Positions 11,644 to 13,033 of a stretch of DNA of 13,033 nt are shown here, piece by piece. A program made the translations under genes and the position numbers. The notes beneath the pieces are model-generated. The model was given only the letters and a program-made list of their open reading frames with translations. It had not been told where the DNA came from and did not search any database. The stretch is from the NCBI GenBank assembly GCA_937967325.1, contig CALBSQ010000380.1:1-13033 (forward strand). The letters are read 5' to 3'. Position 1 is the first letter of the stretch. Each line of letters opens with the position of its first letter. The DNA is from an uncultured Chloroflexota bacterium. Lineage in GTDB: Bacteria > Chloroflexota > UBA4733.

Positions 11644-13033
11644 GAGAGCAGGTCGGTGTAGTCTCCGGTGAGTATGCATCGGCAATTACTATGGGCTGGG
11701 ACAAGCCCTTCCGCCTCGGTCAGGTCGTAGGGGTTTCCCCGGGCAACGTCAACGCACTTGTCGCAGGCGTTCGGCGCGATGTCCACGTTGACCTTCCTGA
11801 TCCCCACCGCCTGATACTGCTGCCGCATTCCTTCATTTATTGCCCACATTCCCTCGGAACGAGCAATCCTTTCTGCCCGCCAGCCCGGGAAGTCGGGATT
11901 GTTCGGGTCTACTCCCAGCGCCTGCTGGACGTCGTCGGCGATCTCCCCGTAGGTCTTGCCGCCATCAATCCCCCGGACGATGGTGTCGTTCACGGCCTGT
12001 TTCATTGAGGTATTTATTGAGTCGGAGAGGTAATTGATCCGCTTCTCAAACGCCGGGGCGTAGAGCTCCGGGTTGCGCACCGTGATGTTGGGATAGTCGG
12101 TCTTGATGGAGATCTGCGCCTGGAGGCTGCCGTAGTCGAAGGCCGGCCGGTAGTCGCCAACCGACGCGGTGAGATCGTCCTTGGAGGGTTGTTTGTTCTG
12201 CGGCAAGACGGAAACCGGGAACTTCACCCCGTTCTGGTAGACGGCGTCGCCGTTGGTCAGGTACGGCTGCTCGGGGTCGAACTCGTTGGCTTTGCGGACG
12301 CTCTGCGAGCCGGCTCCTGCCACCGCCTTCTGGTACCAGCGCCATATTTTTTGCTGGAACCCTCGGGCGAGGGTCTTCTCGAGCTCGGTAACCGTGTCGT
12401 CGCGTTCCCAGTCGCTGGGCGACGGCGGACGGGGCAATGCCTTCTCCACGCCGAAGTCCATGGCCTGCTCCTTGAGGCAGCGGTTGAACGCCTCCAAGAG
12501 GGACGGATGGATGAGCCCTAACAGCTTGGGGAGGAACTGGTTGGTCTTCTCCCAGGACACCTGATCCTCGAAGAACTGGTAGTCCACGCCGAACCCGTTG
12601 CCGCTGTCGGTGATGAGGTAGTGCCCCGGCTTGCGGTCGCCCAGGTAGAAGCGACGTTCGGCTAACCACACCCTGGCCAGATCGGCGACGGCGTTCTGAT
12701 AGCTCTGCGGGCTGGCTTTCATCTGCTCCTGGAGCTGCTCATTGCCCAGGTCCATGCCCGTGAGCAGGCCCGTGACGATGTAGTAGGGGGATTTGCGGGT
12801 GTCGCCCCAGCGCTCCCGCCAGGTCACCGAGTCGAAGGGTGCCTCCACGTTGATCCAGCGGGTGAAGTCGGGATAGAGGCTGGTCGGTAAGAGCTTGACG
12901 ATGTCGTCGTAGGAGAGGATACGCACCTCCGGCGTGTTCACCTTCAAGAGCCGCAATAAATCGGCGACCTTGGCTTCTGGCGGCTCCTGCCCCTTCTTCT
13001 CGTCCAGGAAGGCCGGCTTGATGGTGAAGCCCT
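11640..13033 (-). CDS. Portal/MuF-type head morphogenesis protein (N-terminus beyond window)
   Basis: The frame is open to the right edge (about 463 residues visible). The C-terminal 160 or so residues carry the MuF/SPP1 gp7-like minor head protein pattern: NTSMKQAVNDTIVRGIDGGKTYGEIADDVQQ, ERIARSEGMWAINEGMRQQYQAVG, then APNACDKCVDVARG and VPAHSNCRC, with CxxC and HxNCRC metal-ligand-like residues. The preceding part (DSVTWRERWGDTRKSPYYIVTGLL, VSWEKTNQFLPKLLGLIHPS) could be the end of a portal protein, which would make this a portal-MuF fusion, but that cannot be shown without the missing N-terminus. A TTG at 12956 is a possible internal start but has no supporting ribosome binding site. The MuF part is injected or holds head vertex proteins in known phages. 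Confidence 0.8.
   Translation of the reverse strand, partial: GFTIKPAFLDEKKGQEPPEAKVADLLRLLKVNTPEVRILSYDDIVKLLPTSLYPDFTRWINVEAPFDSVTWRERWGDTRKSPYYIVTGLLTGMDLGNEQLQEQMKASPQSYQNAVADLARVWLAERRFYLGDRKPGHYLITDSGNGFGVDYQFFEDQVSWEKTNQFLPKLLGLIHPSLLEAFNRCLKEQAMDFGVEKALPRPPSPSDWERDDTVTELEKTLARGFQQKIWRWYQKAVAGAGSQSVRKANEFDPEQPYLTNGDAVYQNGVKFPVSVLPQNKQPSKDDLTASVGDYRPAFDYGSLQAQISIKTDYPNITVRNPELYAPAFEKRINYLSDSINTSMKQAVNDTIVRGIDGGKTYGEIADDVQQALGVDPNNPDFPGWRAERIARSEGMWAINEGMRQQYQAVGIRKVNVDIAPNACDKCVDVARGNPYDLTEAEGLVPAHSNCRCILTGDYTDLLS

Noticed and set aside
1..13033. CRISPR arrays, tandem direct repeats or att sites.
   Set aside because: No regularly spaced repeats or paired att-like direct repeats were seen. 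The only repeated sequences are the intron core elements and the heptapeptide-coding stretch.

Overview
The window is part of the head-gene module of a tailed double-stranded DNA phage or prophage (Caudoviricetes type). It is GC-rich, and its best ribosome binding sites are AGGAGGT-like, so the host is a bacterium. Nothing in the sequence identifies that host further. The structural genes run right to left on the minus strand: a portal/MuF-type head protein (cut by the right edge, ending at 11640), a prohead protease with a nested scaffold (9760-7994), the major capsid protein (7901-3673), a run of small overlapping head-associated or unknown genes (3476-1987), and finally a DegT-type PLP aminotransferase (1980-844) translationally coupled to a family-2-like glycosyltransferase (847-11).

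The central observation is that the major capsid protein gene is broken into six exons by five group I introns. Exons (minus strand) are 7901-7606, 6560-6501, 5643-5223, 4985-4839, 4616-4564 and 3727-3673. Joined, they give one uninterrupted 343-residue HK97-fold capsid protein. Each junction was placed by three independent criteria: a P1 helix with a U.G pair at the 5' splice site, a P10 helix between the guide sequence and the 3' exon, and restoration of the reading frame and capsid-family sequence. The introns are 1045, 857, 237, 222 and 836 nt. They share P3-P9 core elements and a P9.1 hairpin with the same CAGAAATG(A/C) loop, so they are sister elements with re-specified guide sequences.

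Three introns carry a putative homing endonuclease gene in the P8 loop. Intron 1 has a sense-strand Vsr/EDxHD-like nuclease. Introns 2 and 5 have HNH nucleases on the strand opposite to the capsid gene. Introns 3 and 4 are minimal, divisible by three, and free of in-frame stops, so unspliced RNA would still be read through.

Between the portal/MuF gene and the protease lies a plus-strand cassette (about 9865-11643) antisense to the structural operon. It starts with a good sigma70-like promoter, followed by a 51-residue basic protein, a 145-residue conserved unknown protein, an HTH-HNH-like protein and a 108-residue unknown protein. The last one shares a CTAG stop palindrome with the convergent MuF gene. 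The sugar-type aminotransferase and glycosyltransferase at the left end may modify a virion or host-surface glycan; that is inference from gene order only.
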